Source: Alistipes sp.
GTDB taxonomy: Bacteria; Bacteroidota; Bacteroidia; Bacteroidales; Rikenellaceae
Reading direction: 5' to 3'
Assembly: GCA_017391185.1 (NCBI GenBank)
Contig: JAFOZN010000085.1
Span: 1-14,549, forward strand
DNA length: 14,549 bases
The position numbers and the translations under genes were made by a program. The stretch's first letter is position 1. The number at the start of each line of letters is the position of its first letter. The notes under the pieces were generated by a model. The model was not told where the DNA came from, did not search any database, and worked only from the letters and a program-made list of their open reading frames with translations. Shown here piece by piece: positions 14,356 through 14,549 of the stretch.

Positions 14356-14453
14356 ACTCTATCTTTGCTCAGGTATCGCCTTCCCACCTTGTCGGGATGA
14401 AAAATATACCATTTTTAACACCGCAAATTACATTATTTTATTTTTCCAAGGGC

Positions 14454-14461
14454 CAAAGTTA
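14454..14461 (-). promoter_or_regulatory. Candidate -7 box for the nucleotidase gene
   Basis: The minus strand reads TAACTTTG, a full consensus match and the same octamer as at prmA. The leader would be about 90 nt and AT-rich. Confidence 0.5.
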
Positions 14462-14474
14462 CGAATAAATTGTT

Positions 14475-14482
14475 TATCTTTA
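14475..14482 (+). promoter_or_regulatory. Candidate -7 box for the rightmost gene
   Basis: TATCTTTA is one mismatch from TAnnTTTG, 27 nt before the ATG at 14510, back to back with the minus-strand box 13 bp away. Confidence 0.4.
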
Positions 14483-14509
14483 CGCTGATTAAGCAAATGT
14501 TTAGATATT

Positions 14510-14549
14510 ATGCACGAGAAAGTAAAAGTCATCTGTCTGAATAACAACC
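14510..14549 (+). CDS. Start of an unidentified gene, cut by the window edge
   Basis: An ATG at 14510 opens a frame that runs to the edge, reading MHEKVKVICLNNN. It has a candidate promoter at a sensible distance. An alternative ATG in another frame (14497) meets a stop before the edge. The fragment is too short to identify. The pattern faintly resembles the beta strand that begins a TGS-type domain, but that is a guess. Confidence 0.4.
   Translation, partial: MHEKVKVICLNNN

Noticed and set aside
1..14549. tRNA genes, CRISPR arrays, insertion sequences, toxin-antitoxin or defence genes
   Set aside because: Looked for on both strands; no cloverleaf, regularly spaced repeats, transposase, terminal inverted repeats or matching protein motifs were seen.

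Overview
The window looks like chromosomal DNA from a member of the Bacteroidota, most likely order Bacteroidales; a Rikenellaceae/Alistipes-like origin is possible but not shown. The grounds are Bacteroidetes-type -7 promoter boxes (TAnnTTTG) in front of most transcription units, a WbqC-family gene, an IspG with the extra middle domain typical of this phylum, a GH125 lipoprotein and a TonB-like protein with one N-terminal membrane segment. The gene content is mostly housekeeping. I see no phage, transposon, CRISPR array, toxin-antitoxin pair or recognised defence system.

Layout, left to right. (1) 1-1467: 3' part of a GH2 beta-galactosidase-like gene whose catalytic motifs are altered. (2) 1436-2874, minus: prmA (ribosomal protein L11 methyltransferase) followed by a WbqC-family gene whose end overlaps the GH2 gene tail to tail. 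(3) 2927-3823, plus: a XerD-type recombinase, divergent from prmA with closely interlocked promoters, then a degenerate heptanucleotide tandem repeat. (4) 3895-6552, minus: ispG, recO and a small exported protein of unknown function that starts with TTG right after the recO stop. (5) 6708-8198, plus: a lone GH125 exo-alpha-mannosidase lipoprotein with its own promoter and a terminator shared with the convergent upp. (6) 8269-10906, minus: a TonB-like gene, an intrinsic terminator, then hflX and upp. (7) 10907-11185: a divergent intergenic region with an unusual G-rich, possibly structured leader for the tonB-like gene. (8) 11186-12852, plus: rlmN-rsmG, closed by a bidirectional terminator. (9) 12925-14355, minus: a UshA-like 5'-nucleotidase-family metallophosphoesterase. 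(10) 14510-end, plus: the first 13 codons of another gene.

How the genes relate: several act on the translation machinery (prmA on L11, rlmN on 23S rRNA/tRNA, rsmG on 16S rRNA, hflX on stalled ribosomes). Others serve DNA maintenance (xerD, recO), isoprenoid precursors (ispG), pyrimidine salvage (upp) and periplasmic or surface functions (GH125, TonB-like, nucleotidase). They form several short independent units, not one pathway.

I did not find a convincing new system. The observations most worth a second look are the GH2 protein that appears to have lost both catalytic glutamates, the G-rich repeat-bearing leader upstream of the tonB-like gene, the terminator placed only 10 nt before the hflX start codon, and the heptamer array after xerD.
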